Shown: piece by piece, positions 40,620 through 49,379 of the stretch | Numbering within the stretch: the first letter of the stretch is position 1 | How the letters are laid out: each line of letters begins with the position of its first letter | Source: an uncultured Lachnospiraceae bacterium | GTDB lineage: Bacteria > Bacillota > Clostridia > Lachnospirales > Lachnospiraceae | Reading direction: 5' to 3' | NCBI GenBank assembly: GCA_949949005.1 | Contig: CATLHM010000011.1 | Location: 1-64,000, forward strand | DNA: 64,000 bases | Position numbers and translations under genes: made by a program | Notes under the pieces: generated by a model | The model's database searches: none | Seen by the model: the letters and a program-made list of their open reading frames with translations, nothing else | What the model was told of the DNA's origin: nothing

Positions 40620-43600
40620 ATGCTATCAAATTTCAGTGTGAAGAAACCCTATACCGTATTGGTGGCGGTGGTGCTGGTGATTGTTTTGGGGGTCGTTTCT
40701 TTTATGAAAATGACCACAGACCTTTTGCCAAGCATCAGCCTTCCCTATGTGATTGTAATGACCGCTTATCCGGGGGCCAGCCCGGAGACGGTGGAGATGG
40801 TAGTCACCAAGCCGGTGGAATCCTCCATGGCTACGGTGAGCAACATCGAGAGCATCAGCTCTGTCTCCAGCGAAAATTATTCCATGGTGGTTCTGGAGTT
40901 TGCCCAGTCCGCGGATATGAACGCGGTATCTCTGGAAATCAGGGAAAACCTGGATCAGATCAAGAGCTATTGGGACGATTCCATCAGCAACCCTATTATT
41001 ATGAAGCTGAACCCCGATATGCTCCCGGTGATGATTGCGGCGGTGGGCGGCAACAATATGGACGCCTCCCAGATCACCCTCATGACGGAGAATACCATCA
41101 TACCGGAGCTTGAGAGCATCGAGGGCGTGGCTTCTGCCAGCGCAACCGGGCTTTTGGAGGAAAGCGTCAATGTGATCATCAGCCAGGATAAGGTGGACAG
41201 GATTAATAAGCAGGTATTCGGATCCATTGATGAGGAAATAGACGAGGCAAAGGAAGAACTGAACGAAAGTAAGGAGGAAGTCTATGACGGACAGAAGGAG
41301 ATAAACAGCGCCCGCAGAGACTTGGAGGACTCCAAAAAGGAGCTTGCGGATAAGCGGCAGGAGCTGGAGGATTCCATGGTTGAGCTTGCGGACGGCGAAG
41401 CGGAAGTTGAGGAAAACAGGACGAAGCTGGAAGAGGGGAAGACAGAGCTGGCGAATCAGAAGGAAGCCACTACCACCCAGCTTGCAGAGACAGAAACACA
41501 GTTATTGACAGCAAAGGCCGAGGCTGAGGCAGCGAAGATGCATATCACGCTTGAGCTTGAGCAGATGAGGATGCTGCTTGGCGAGGCTGAGAAAAGACTG
41601 GGCACAATAGAGCTTGGAGGAGTGAGCCTGGGAGAGATTTTGCCGGAACTGCCGGAGGGAGTACCTTCACAAAGTGAAATCGAGGAACAGAAAGCCGAGG
41701 CGGATGCGGTGCTCAATCTTTTATCAGCCTATTACTCACCTGATGATAATTATTCGGAAGTCTGTATTGAAGATCACAAGGTACCGGTAGAAAGTTTCCT
41801 CGGACATTCGCCAGCCGAGAACGCTACGGTAGGCGATGTGATGGACGAAGTCAGAGGCAGGAAGGAAAAGCTTGAGGCCGACGAAAAGATCTGGCAGGCA
41901 TATCATGCGCAGATGGGATGTCTGAACAGTGAGCAGGCGGAGGACTTGACCGAGATCAGGCTGAGAGTGGAAGGTTATAAGGAATCGGTTTCCGAGCTGG
42001 AAGGTAAGATGGCTGAGCTGGATGAGAATATTGCCATGCTTGATAAGGCCTTAAGCCAGCTCTACAAAGGGAATATAACGGCGGCTACAGAGCTGGCCAA
42101 TGCCCAGACCACCATCAGCCTGGGAGAGCTGCAGCTTGGCACGGCGGAGGCTCAGATCGAAGCCGGCAAAACTCAGTTGGAGGCAGCAAAAGAGCAGCTT
42201 ACAGCCGGAGAAGACCAGATCAAAGACGGGGAAGAACAGTTAAATGACACTGCCAAGCAGTTAGAGGACGCCCTGGAACAAATTTTAGAGGGGGAAGAGC
42301 AGCTCGAGGAAAGCCGGGAGGATGCCTACGACAAGGCGGATATGCACAGCATTCTTACGGTGGAGACCGTGGAAAAGCTGCTGATGGCTCAGAATTTTTC
42401 CATGCCGGCAGGGTATGTGACGGAAAACGGAATCTCTTACCTGATCCGTGTGGGCGACAAGCCGGAGAGCATAGAAGAGCTGAAAAAAATGCCCTTAATG
42501 AATCTGGAAATGGATGGCGTGGATGTGATCACCCTTGGGGATGTGGCGGACGTGTTCATGACTGATAATTCCGGGGACATTTACGCCAATGTGAATGGGG
42601 CGCCGGGCATTATGGTGACCCTGCAGAAGCAGACCGGGTATTCCACCGGGGATGTGTCGGACCGGATTTTGGAGAAGTTTGACGAGCTCATGGAGGAAAA
42701 CGAGGATTTGATGCTGATTACCCTGATGGATCAGGGAATCTACATAGACCTTGTTATGGATTCCATTTTAAACAATATCCTTTTTGGAGCGGTGCTTGCC
42801 ATCATTATCCTGATTATTTTCTTAAAGGATCTGCGGCCTACTGCCGTGATTGCCTTTTCCATTCCCATCAGTCTGGTGACGGCCATTGTCTGCATGTATT
42901 TTTCGGGCGTTACGCTGAACGTGATTTCCTTATCCGGACTGGCTCTGGGAATCGGTATGCTGGTGGATAATTCTATCGTGGTGATTGAGAATATCTACCG
43001 CCTCAGGAAGGAAGGGCGCTCCGCCCGGGAGGCCGCCATTGAGGGGGCAGGGGAAGTGGCGGGAGCCATTATCGCCTCCACCCTCACCACGGTGTGCGTG
43101 TTTTTACCCATTGTGTTTACGGAAGGGATTACGAGGCAGCTCTTTGTGGATATGGGGCTGACCATTGCCTACTCTTTGCTGGCCTCTCTGGTGATCGCCC
43201 TCACGGTGGTGCCGGCTATGGCTTCCGGGGTGCTTGTAAAGACCAGGGAAACGGCAGACGGGAAGTTTTTTACGAAGCTTACGGATGTTTATGAAAAGGT
43301 TCTGTCCCTTGCGCTTAGATGGAAGCCTGTTGTGCTGATTTTGGTGGTGGCTCTGCTGGGAGTCAGCGCCTACGCTTCCTATTCCAAGGGCACGGCCTTT
43401 ATGCCGGATATGGACAGCACTCAGTTTAACATGTCGATTACCCTGCCCAAGGATACCCCGCTCTCAAAGACGGCGGAGGTAACGGATGAGGTGGTGGAGA
43501 GGCTTCTTGCAAGGGAGGATGTGTCCGATGTGGGGGCAATGGCATCCTCATCCTCTATGACTATGCTGACCGGGGGAGGAAACACCGCGACCAATGCAAC

Positions 43601-44897
43601 CACCCTTTACCTGGCCATGCGCGAGGATAAGGAGAAGTCCAATGAAGTGATTGCCGACGAGATTATGGAAGGGCTGGCGGACATTATCGAGGAATATGAG
43701 GCGGAAATTGTCATTGACACTTCCTCCATGGATATGAGCGCCATGGGAGGAAGCGGGATCACCGTGCAGGTCAGGGGACGCGACCTGGATAAAATGCAGG
43801 AGATTGCCATGGATATTGCGGCGATTATCGAGGGCGTGGAGGGAACGGAGAATGTTTCCGACGGTTTGGAGGAATCCACCGGAGAGCTGAGGGTTTTGGT
43901 AGACCGGGACAAAGCCATCGAGCACGGAATGACTGTGGCGGAGATCTTCAGCCAACTTTCCGAAAAGCTGGCAGAGAGTACCAGCGCCACGACTTTAGAG
44001 ACCGCCGACAACGAGTTTGAGGTTTTTGTAAAGCATGGCACAGACATTTCCCTTACCAGGGAACTGGTCAAGGATGTGGTTTTGGAGAGAACCAAACAGG
44101 ACGGCACCAAGGAGAAGATCCCCCTTTCGGATGTGGCGGATTTTGAGAATACCATTTCGCCCAATTCCGTCAACCGTGCCGATCAGAACCGGTATATTGC
44201 GGTGTCCACAGAGATTGCCGACGGCTACAATGTGGGGCTGGTTTCGGACGACATAGAAAGGGAACTGGACAAATATGAGGTGCCTTCGGGCTACAGCCTT
44301 GTGATGAGCGGTGAGAACGAAATGATCACGGATGCCATGGAGCAGCTTTACCTGATGCTTTTGCTGGCGCTGATCTTTATGTATTTGATTATGGTGGCTC
44401 AGTTCCAGTCGCTGCTCTCCCCGTTTATCATCATGTTTACCATCCCCCTTGCCTTTACCGGCGGATTTCTGGGACTGGTGATCAGTGGAAGCGAGCTCAG
44501 CGTCATTGCATTGATCGGGTTTGTAATGCTTTCCGGTATTATTGTAAATAATGGTATTGTGCTGGTAGATTACGCCAATCAGCTTCGCAGCGAGGGGATG
44601 GGTAAAAAGGAAGCCCTTCTGGAGGCGGGCAGAACCAGGCTGCGCCCGGTGCTTATGACGGCCCTGACCACGATCCTGGCCCTTTCCACCATGGTGTTCA
44701 GCCACGATATGGGTTCTGAGATGGGAAGGCCCATGGCCATTGTTACCATCGGCGGACTGACCTATGGCACGGTGCTTACCCTGGTGGTAATTCCCTGTAT
44801 TTATGATATATTCCAAAAAGAAAAATTTCTAAGCGAAAAGAAGAACTCCGGCGAAGCAGAAATTTCCGCTTCGGGGAAGAGCGATGAGGAGGGGTAA
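40620..44897 (+). CDS. RND-type efflux transporter with long coiled-coil insertion
   Basis: A 1,425-residue HAE1-like permease. The N-terminus (KPYTVLVAVVLVIVLGVVSF) is the first membrane helix; six-helix blocks follow at about 715-900 and 1240-1400. The GIGMLVDNSIVVIENIYR motif near 780 and VMLSGIIVNNGIVLVDYAN near 1315 are RND hallmarks. Residues about 205-565 are an inserted, strongly charged heptad-repeat region (KEELNESKEEVYDGQKEI and onward), absent from Gram-negative RND pumps. With no outer membrane, the coiled coil may span the cell wall or act as the built-in adaptor. First gene of an operon with its TetR regulator. Confidence 0.9.
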   Translation: MLSNFSVKKPYTVLVAVVLVIVLGVVSFMKMTTDLLPSISLPYVIVMTAYPGASPETVEMVVTKPVESSMATVSNIESISSVSSENYSMVVLEFAQSADMNAVSLEIRENLDQIKSYWDDSISNPIIMKLNPDMLPVMIAAVGGNNMDASQITLMTENTIIPELESIEGVASASATGLLEESVNVIISQDKVDRINKQVFGSIDEEIDEAKEELNESKEEVYDGQKEINSARRDLEDSKKELADKRQELEDSMVELADGEAEVEENRTKLEEGKTELANQKEATTTQLAETETQLLTAKAEAEAAKMHITLELEQMRMLLGEAEKRLGTIELGGVSLGEILPELPEGVPSQSEIEEQKAEADAVLNLLSAYYSPDDNYSEVCIEDHKVPVESFLGHSPAENATVGDVMDEVRGRKEKLEADEKIWQAYHAQMGCLNSEQAEDLTEIRLRVEGYKESVSELEGKMAELDENIAMLDKALSQLYKGNITAATELANAQTTISLGELQLGTAEAQIEAGKTQLEAAKEQLTAGEDQIKDGEEQLNDTAKQLEDALEQILEGEEQLEESREDAYDKADMHSILTVETVEKLLMAQNFSMPAGYVTENGISYLIRVGDKPESIEELKKMPLMNLEMDGVDVITLGDVADVFMTDNSGDIYANVNGAPGIMVTLQKQTGYSTGDVSDRILEKFDELMEENEDLMLITLMDQGIYIDLVMDSILNNILFGAVLAIIILIIFLKDLRPTAVIAFSIPISLVTAIVCMYFSGVTLNVISLSGLALGIGMLVDNSIVVIENIYRLRKEGRSAREAAIEGAGEVAGAIIASTLTTVCVFLPIVFTEGITRQLFVDMGLTIAYSLLASLVIALTVVPAMASGVLVKTRETADGKFFTKLTDVYEKVLSLALRWKPVVLILVVALLGVSAYASYSKGTAFMPDMDSTQFNMSITLPKDTPLSKTAEVTDEVVERLLAREDVSDVGAMASSSSMTMLTGGGNTATNATTLYLAMREDKEKSNEVIADEIMEGLADIIEEYEAEIVIDTSSMDMSAMGGSGITVQVRGRDLDKMQEIAMDIAAIIEGVEGTENVSDGLEESTGELRVLVDRDKAIEHGMTVAEIFSQLSEKLAESTSATTLETADNEFEVFVKHGTDISLTRELVKDVVLERTKQDGTKEKIPLSDVADFENTISPNSVNRADQNRYIAVSTEIADGYNVGLVSDDIERELDKYEVPSGYSLVMSGENEMITDAMEQLYLMLLLALIFMYLIMVAQFQSLLSPFIIMFTIPLAFTGGFLGLVISGSELSVIALIGFVMLSGIIVNNGIVLVDYANQLRSEGMGKKEALLEAGRTRLRPVLMTALTTILALSTMVFSHDMGSEMGRPMAIVTIGGLTYGTVLTLVVIPCIYDIFQKEKFLSEKKNSGEAEISASGKSDEEG

Positions 44898-44900
44898 CAC

Positions 44901-45524
44901 ATGGAGGGTACCAAGCATCCGCCGAAGGTGAAAGCGGTTTATCAGGCCGTGATTGCGCTGTTTGCAGAGGGAGCGGATTTAAACAGCCTCACTGTGGCGG
45001 AGATTGCCGAAAAGGCGGGAATCGGAAAGGGCACGGTCTATGAGTATTTTAAAAATAAGGAAGAGATGATTGCCGGGGCGCTTTTCCAGCAGATGAAGGA
45101 ATGCTGTGAAAGTCTCTATGAGGAGATCAGTCAGAAGAAAAAGCTCTATGATAAGTTTATGGTTATTCTCACCAATATGGAAAAGGAAATGACCGAGATC
45201 ACCTTTTTTATCCGGGGCTTGTATGTGTTGGTGGATCACTCTGCGGTCAGCGGCAGGCTGCGGGAGCTGTGGAGGACTAAGGGAAAAGAGGAGGTGCCGG
45301 TGATTGAACTGATGCAGCGTATCATTGGCGGCGAGGTCGGCGAGGATGAGCAAATGGGGGAGGCGGACAGAGACTATCTGGTTATGACGGTCTTGTCCAG
45401 AATGGTCTGCTATGCCCTTTATCAGTTTGATTTCGAAGAAAGGCTGGAGGTGGACCGCAAGACCATGCGGGAGCGGCTTTGTATGGATATGTGCAGGGAT
45501 GTGGAAAGGGCTAAGGGAAAGTAG
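44901..45524 (+). CDS. TetR/AcrR-family regulator of the RND exporter
   Basis: A 207-residue repressor. The helix-turn-helix is at about 20-60 (LTVAEIAEKAGIGKGTVYEYFKNKEEM), and the helical ligand domain follows. It starts 3 bp after the exporter stop, so it is co-transcribed, and the operon promoter carries a TetR-type palindrome. Repression relieved by exported substrate is the natural model. Confidence 0.9.
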   Translation: MEGTKHPPKVKAVYQAVIALFAEGADLNSLTVAEIAEKAGIGKGTVYEYFKNKEEMIAGALFQQMKECCESLYEEISQKKKLYDKFMVILTNMEKEMTEITFFIRGLYVLVDHSAVSGRLRELWRTKGKEEVPVIELMQRIIGGEVGEDEQMGEADRDYLVMTVLSRMVCYALYQFDFEERLEVDRKTMRERLCMDMCRDVERAKGK

Positions 45525-45526
45525 GT

Positions 45527-46141
45527 TTGGGAATTTGTTATATTGTAGGAGCCGGGGAATTCGGGGACGGAACCTTCCGGCCGGCAGAAGAGGATCTGGT
45601 GATTGCCTGTGACGGCGGATATGAGCACTGCGTAAAGAGGGGCTTAAGGGTGGATCTGGTGGCAGGGGACTTTGATTCCCTGGGATATGTGCCGGTTCAT
45701 CCCCAGGTAGTTCGCCTGAAACCGGAAAAGGATGACACGGATACGGGCTGGGCAGTGAAGGAAGGTCTGAAGAGAGGGTATCAGGAGTTTGTGATCTACG
45801 GAGGAAGCGGAGGCAGGCTCTCCCATACCATCGCAAATATCGCCCTGCTCGCGGATCTGGCTGCTAAGGGTTGCAGCGGCCTTATGATCGGCCAAAAGAC
45901 CTGGTACCGGGTCATCCGCAACAGCGGGATTTCTTTTGACAGCTCGCAAAGGGGGTACCTCTCCGTCTTCTGCCTGGGAGACGAGGCAAAAGGGGTTTTC
46001 GAGGAAGGCCTTAAGTACGGGCTTTGCGATGCCCTGCTCACGAAGGAGTATCCCGTAGGCGTGAGCAATGAATTTATCGGGAAGGAAAGCAGGGTTTCGG
46101 TGCGGGAGGGAACGCTGCTTTTGATCGGAGAAGAGGTTTGA
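45527..46141 (+). CDS. thiN: Thiamine diphosphokinase
   Basis: A 204-residue enzyme forming thiamine diphosphate from thiamine and ATP. Family motifs: DLVIACDGGYEHC (about 23-35), DLVAGDFDSLG (about 43-53), KDDTDTGWAVKEGL (about 70-83) and GGSGGRLSHTIANI (about 92-105). TTG is the only reasonable start, 2 bp after the TetR stop, preceded by AAGGGAAAG. Its presence downstream of an exporter operon is probably incidental. No TPP riboswitch was seen. Confidence 0.9.
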   Translation: MGICYIVGAGEFGDGTFRPAEEDLVIACDGGYEHCVKRGLRVDLVAGDFDSLGYVPVHPQVVRLKPEKDDTDTGWAVKEGLKRGYQEFVIYGGSGGRLSHTIANIALLADLAAKGCSGLMIGQKTWYRVIRNSGISFDSSQRGYLSVFCLGDEAKGVFEEGLKYGLCDALLTKEYPVGVSNEFIGKESRVSVREGTLLLIGEEV

Positions 46142-46209
46142 CATTTTCACGGCAAAAGAGTATGCTTTTGAAGATAAAAAGCAGTGGCGGGAAGGATACA
46201 GACAGCAAA

Positions 46210-47808
46210 ATGGAAAATAAGAGTATTTTAAGAAATAAGTTTTATTTATACCTGACGGAATTTTTTGCCGGGATGAGCGTGATGGCGGTGGAGATGGGGG
46301 CCAGCAGGCTCCTTGCCCCCTATTTCAGCTCCTCCCAGATCGTCTACACCATCGTCATCGGCACTATCATGATCGCCATGGCTCTCGGCAACGTGTGGGG
46401 CGGGCGCAGCGCCGACAAGGATCCCAACCCGGATCGGCTCTATCGGAGGATCCTGGTGGCGGCGGTATGGATCGCAGCCATTCCTCTGGTTGGAAAATAT
46501 GTGATTCTGGGTGTTTCGGGGCTTTTGATCCTCACGGTGAGCAACAACTTTCTGGTGCTGGCGGCCTTTATCGCCTGTATGGTGATTTTTGTGTTTCCCC
46601 TGTTTTTGCTGGGAACGGTGACGCCCTGTCTGGCCAAATATACGGTAGGAAGCCTTGACGAGAGCGGGAAGATCGTGGGAACCCTGGGAGCCTTCAATAC
46701 CATCGGAAGCATTCTTGGCACCTTCCTGCCCACCTTTGTGACCATCCCCCAGGTGGGAACCTCAATAACCTTTCTGATCTTCTCCGGGGTGCTGCTTTTG
46801 CTGGCGCTGGTTTATTTTATCAATCGGAAATCGAACCGGGCGGGCATGGCTGCTGCTGTGGTCTTGTTTGTGATCTGCAGCCTGTTTGGCCACTCGGACA
46901 GCTTTGCATTCTGGGAAAAGGATCTGGCCTACGAGGGAGAGTCCATTTACAATTATCTGCAGGTAAAAGAAAATGACAACAGCGTCATTTTATCTACCAA
47001 TGTGCTCTTCGGCGTCCAGTCCATTTTGAAAAAGGACGATTCCCTGACGGGGATGTATTATGACTATGCCCTGGCGGCGCCGCTGATGACCGCGGGCGGA
47101 GGGGAAGAGAAGGAAGTTCTTATCCTGGGAATGGGAACCGGAACCTATGCCAGACAATGCCGGAAATACTTTGACGGCGTTTCGGTGGAGGGCGTGGAGA
47201 TCGATGCGAAAATCACAGATCTTGCCCACCGCTATTTTGAACTGCCGAAGGAGGTGAAGGTGACCACCTATGACGGCAGGGCTTATCTTCAGGCGGTGGA
47301 TCAGAAGTATGATGTGATCATGGTGGACGCCTATCAGGACATTACCATTCCCTTTCAAATGTCCTCAACGGAGTTTTTTGCCATGGTGCGGGATCACCTG
47401 AAAGAGGACGGCGTGATGGTGGTGAATATGAATATGCAGTCCGGTGAGGAGGGAAGCATCAATCAGTATCTGACGGATACGATCTCGAGCGTGTTTGATA
47501 CGGTTTATACGGTGAATGTGACAGGCTCCACGAACCGGGAATTATTCGCCTCTTCTAACGGCCGGATCAAAGAAGTGTTGGCAGAAAATACCGGGGAGCT
47601 TTCGGATCCGGAGCTTCGGGCTATGATGGAGCGGGTATCGGAAAATCTGCAGGAGTGCGGGAAGGGCCGGCATATCCTTACCGACGACAAGGCGCCAGTG
47701 GAGCTTCTGGGAATGCGGGTGATCGACCAGATGATTCGGGATGAGATCGGGTATTATAAGGAGATTTTTAAGGAGCAGGGGCTGGAGGGACTGCTGAATT
47801 CTGTGTAG
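46210..47808 (+). CDS. Membrane spermidine-synthase-like protein
   Basis: A 532-residue fusion. Residues 1-230 hold about seven membrane helices beginning EFFAGMSVMAVEMGASRLLAPYF; residues 270-532 are a spermidine-synthase-like Rossmann methyltransferase-fold domain with VLILGMGTGTYARQC (nucleotide-binding loop) and YDVIMVDAYQDITIP. Such membrane SpeE-like proteins are widespread in bacteria; whether they make polyamines is unresolved. The start was set at 46210 where a Met precedes the first helix; its ribosome binding site is distant, so an upstream start at 46138 or 46162 is possible. Confidence 0.75.
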   Translation: MENKSILRNKFYLYLTEFFAGMSVMAVEMGASRLLAPYFSSSQIVYTIVIGTIMIAMALGNVWGGRSADKDPNPDRLYRRILVAAVWIAAIPLVGKYVILGVSGLLILTVSNNFLVLAAFIACMVIFVFPLFLLGTVTPCLAKYTVGSLDESGKIVGTLGAFNTIGSILGTFLPTFVTIPQVGTSITFLIFSGVLLLLALVYFINRKSNRAGMAAAVVLFVICSLFGHSDSFAFWEKDLAYEGESIYNYLQVKENDNSVILSTNVLFGVQSILKKDDSLTGMYYDYALAAPLMTAGGGEEKEVLILGMGTGTYARQCRKYFDGVSVEGVEIDAKITDLAHRYFELPKEVKVTTYDGRAYLQAVDQKYDVIMVDAYQDITIPFQMSSTEFFAMVRDHLKEDGVMVVNMNMQSGEEGSINQYLTDTISSVFDTVYTVNVTGSTNRELFASSNGRIKEVLAENTGELSDPELRAMMERVSENLQECGKGRHILTDDKAPVELLGMRVIDQMIRDEIGYYKEIFKEQGLEGLLNSV

Positions 47809-47828
47809 GAGGGGAGGTTCCCCTCCTA
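47806..47828 (+). terminator. Intrinsic terminator after the SpeE-like gene
   Basis: Perfect 10-bp arms TAGGAGGGGA (47806-47815) and TCCCCTCCTA (47819-47828), 3-nt loop, then TTTTAG. The TAG of the first arm is the stop codon of the upstream gene. Confidence 0.85.
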
Positions 47829-48306
47829 TTTTAGCGTACCTATCCCTTTATGTTGACTGAAGGGAGTTTTGGTGGTTAGGTTATAAGGATTTGAATATAT
47901 ATTTTAGAAATAGGCATGAATCGGGAACGAATCATGCTTTTTTGAGCAATAGCAATAGATAATATTAAAGATATACGTTATAATACAATTCAAGTGGACT
48001 GATAATTTTGAGGCGGGTAATGCAATGCAACCATAAGAATGTTGAAGGCTTATTTAAATATTGATATGTCAAGCGAGGAGGAAACAGAAAGAAAGTATGT
48101 AGAAAGCGCAAAAGCAAGGCGCCAAAAATATTATCTTAAAAAGAGTGGTCCTGCTAATTGTTCGGATGTTTTATCTCAAGCGCCAGAGCAGTTTATGGAA
48201 ATAATGATTGGAGAAAGGGTAATGTTTTTCCGAATGAAATGTTGAGTGATCCTAGAAAAGCGATTTGTGACAACAGTGTTGACACAAGTTTGAAAGGTGG
48301 TGGATT
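47829..48306 (+). other. A+T-rich interval before the DUF1016 gene
   Basis: About 480 bp of low G+C sequence. A possible promoter has TATAAT at 47979-47984 with only a weak -35 (TAGATA). A 68-codon frame at 48039-48245 has no ribosome binding site and no recognised domain; it is lysine/glutamate-rich and may be a remnant. Just before the next gene, TGTGACAACAGTGTTGACAC at 48267 echoes a TGTGACAACACTGTTGTCAC stretch inside the following gene near 48585. Confidence 0.35.
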
Positions 48307-49302
48307 TTGGTGAAAAATAAAATTTCGGCGGCAGGCAATCTCATTCAAATTATCAGCCAATCAAGACAGAATGCTCTTAAAAAAGTAAATGAAGAGTTGA
48401 TTCAGATGTACTGGAGGGTGGGAGAATACCTGAGTACAGAATCCATGAAAACATCATTCGGAGATGCTTATATAGATACGGTAGCAGAAGAAATCCAAAA
48501 TGCTTTTCCTGGGATTAAGGGATTTAACAGGCGTGGCCTATATCGTATGAAGAAATTTTATGAAACTTATGCAGATGATGAATTTGTGACAACACTGTTG
48601 TCACAAATAAGTTGGTCTAATCATCTGGCTATCATTTCCAAGGGAAAAACACCTGAAGAACGTCATTTTTATATAACTCTCTGTATAAAAGAAAATTATT
48701 CGGCACGGGAATTGTCCCGTCAGATAGACAGTGGATATTACGAACGGTATATGCTGTCTAAGGAAAAACTGTTGCCTGAGCCGATTAAGGGACTGAAAGA
48801 AAATCCGTTTCTGGATTCTTATGTGATAGAATTCCTGGATTTGCCATCTGGCTTTAGGGAGCCTGATTTAAGAAAAGGTCTGATCAGGAATATGAAAGAT
48901 TTTATTCTGGAAGTCGGCAGGGATTTTACGTTCATTGATGAAGAATTCAGAGTTCAGGTTGGTGGTGAAGATTACAAGATTGACCTACTTTTCTTTCATC
49001 GGGGGTTGCAGTGCCTCGTGGCATTTGAACTGAAAGTTGGTAAATTTAAGCCAGAGTATATATCAAAAATGGATTTCTACCTGGAAGCTCTTGATCGTCA
49101 GAAGAAAAAGGAAAATGAGAATCCGAGTGTCGGAATGATATTATGTGCATCTAAAGATGATGAAGTTGTTGAGTATGCTATGAGCAGAACATTGTCTCCA
49201 ATGATGGTTGCAGAGTATCAACTCCAATTGCCGGATAAGAACATTCTGCAGAAGAAGTTGCAGGAATTAATCAATATGCCTTTACTGGAGGATGACGAGT
49301 AA
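48307..49302 (+). CDS. DUF1016 (YhcG-type) PD-(D/E)xK nuclease-domain protein
   Basis: A 331-residue protein. The N-terminal half (about 10-150) is the DUF1016 helical domain (LIQMYWRVGEYLSTE, FPGIKGFNRRGLYRMKKFYE). The C-terminal half (about 165-320) has the nuclease-like core: FTFIDEEFRVQVGGEDYKIDLLFFHRG, where Asp of KIDL and VAFELKVGKF (E-x-K) form the catalytic pattern. Members lie often near restriction or toxin genes and are suspected in defence or DNA repair. Here it is solitary. TTG or GTG start (48307/48310) after AAGGTGG. Low G+C suggests acquisition. Confidence 0.82.
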   Translation: MVKNKISAAGNLIQIISQSRQNALKKVNEELIQMYWRVGEYLSTESMKTSFGDAYIDTVAEEIQNAFPGIKGFNRRGLYRMKKFYETYADDEFVTTLLSQISWSNHLAIISKGKTPEERHFYITLCIKENYSARELSRQIDSGYYERYMLSKEKLLPEPIKGLKENPFLDSYVIEFLDLPSGFREPDLRKGLIRNMKDFILEVGRDFTFIDEEFRVQVGGEDYKIDLLFFHRGLQCLVAFELKVGKFKPEYISKMDFYLEALDRQKKKENENPSVGMILCASKDDEVVEYAMSRTLSPMMVAEYQLQLPDKNILQKKLQELINMPLLEDDE

Positions 49303-49379
49303 GTATTTTTGTTTAGAATACGGCATGAAGATATTTTTAACGGCATAAAATGTGAAATGACAAATTTTATTGAAGCCGC

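Noticed and set aside
43548..44816. Large minus-strand frames opposite the RND exporter
   Set aside because: They oppose conserved RND membrane helices and have shadow-like composition.
45500..45540. TPP riboswitch before thiN
   Set aside because: The gap to the TetR gene is only 2 bp and no THI-box sequence is visible.
48039..48245. A 68-codon gene before the DUF1016 gene
   Set aside because: No ribosome binding site, no recognised domain and a poor promoter; listed only as part of the interval.
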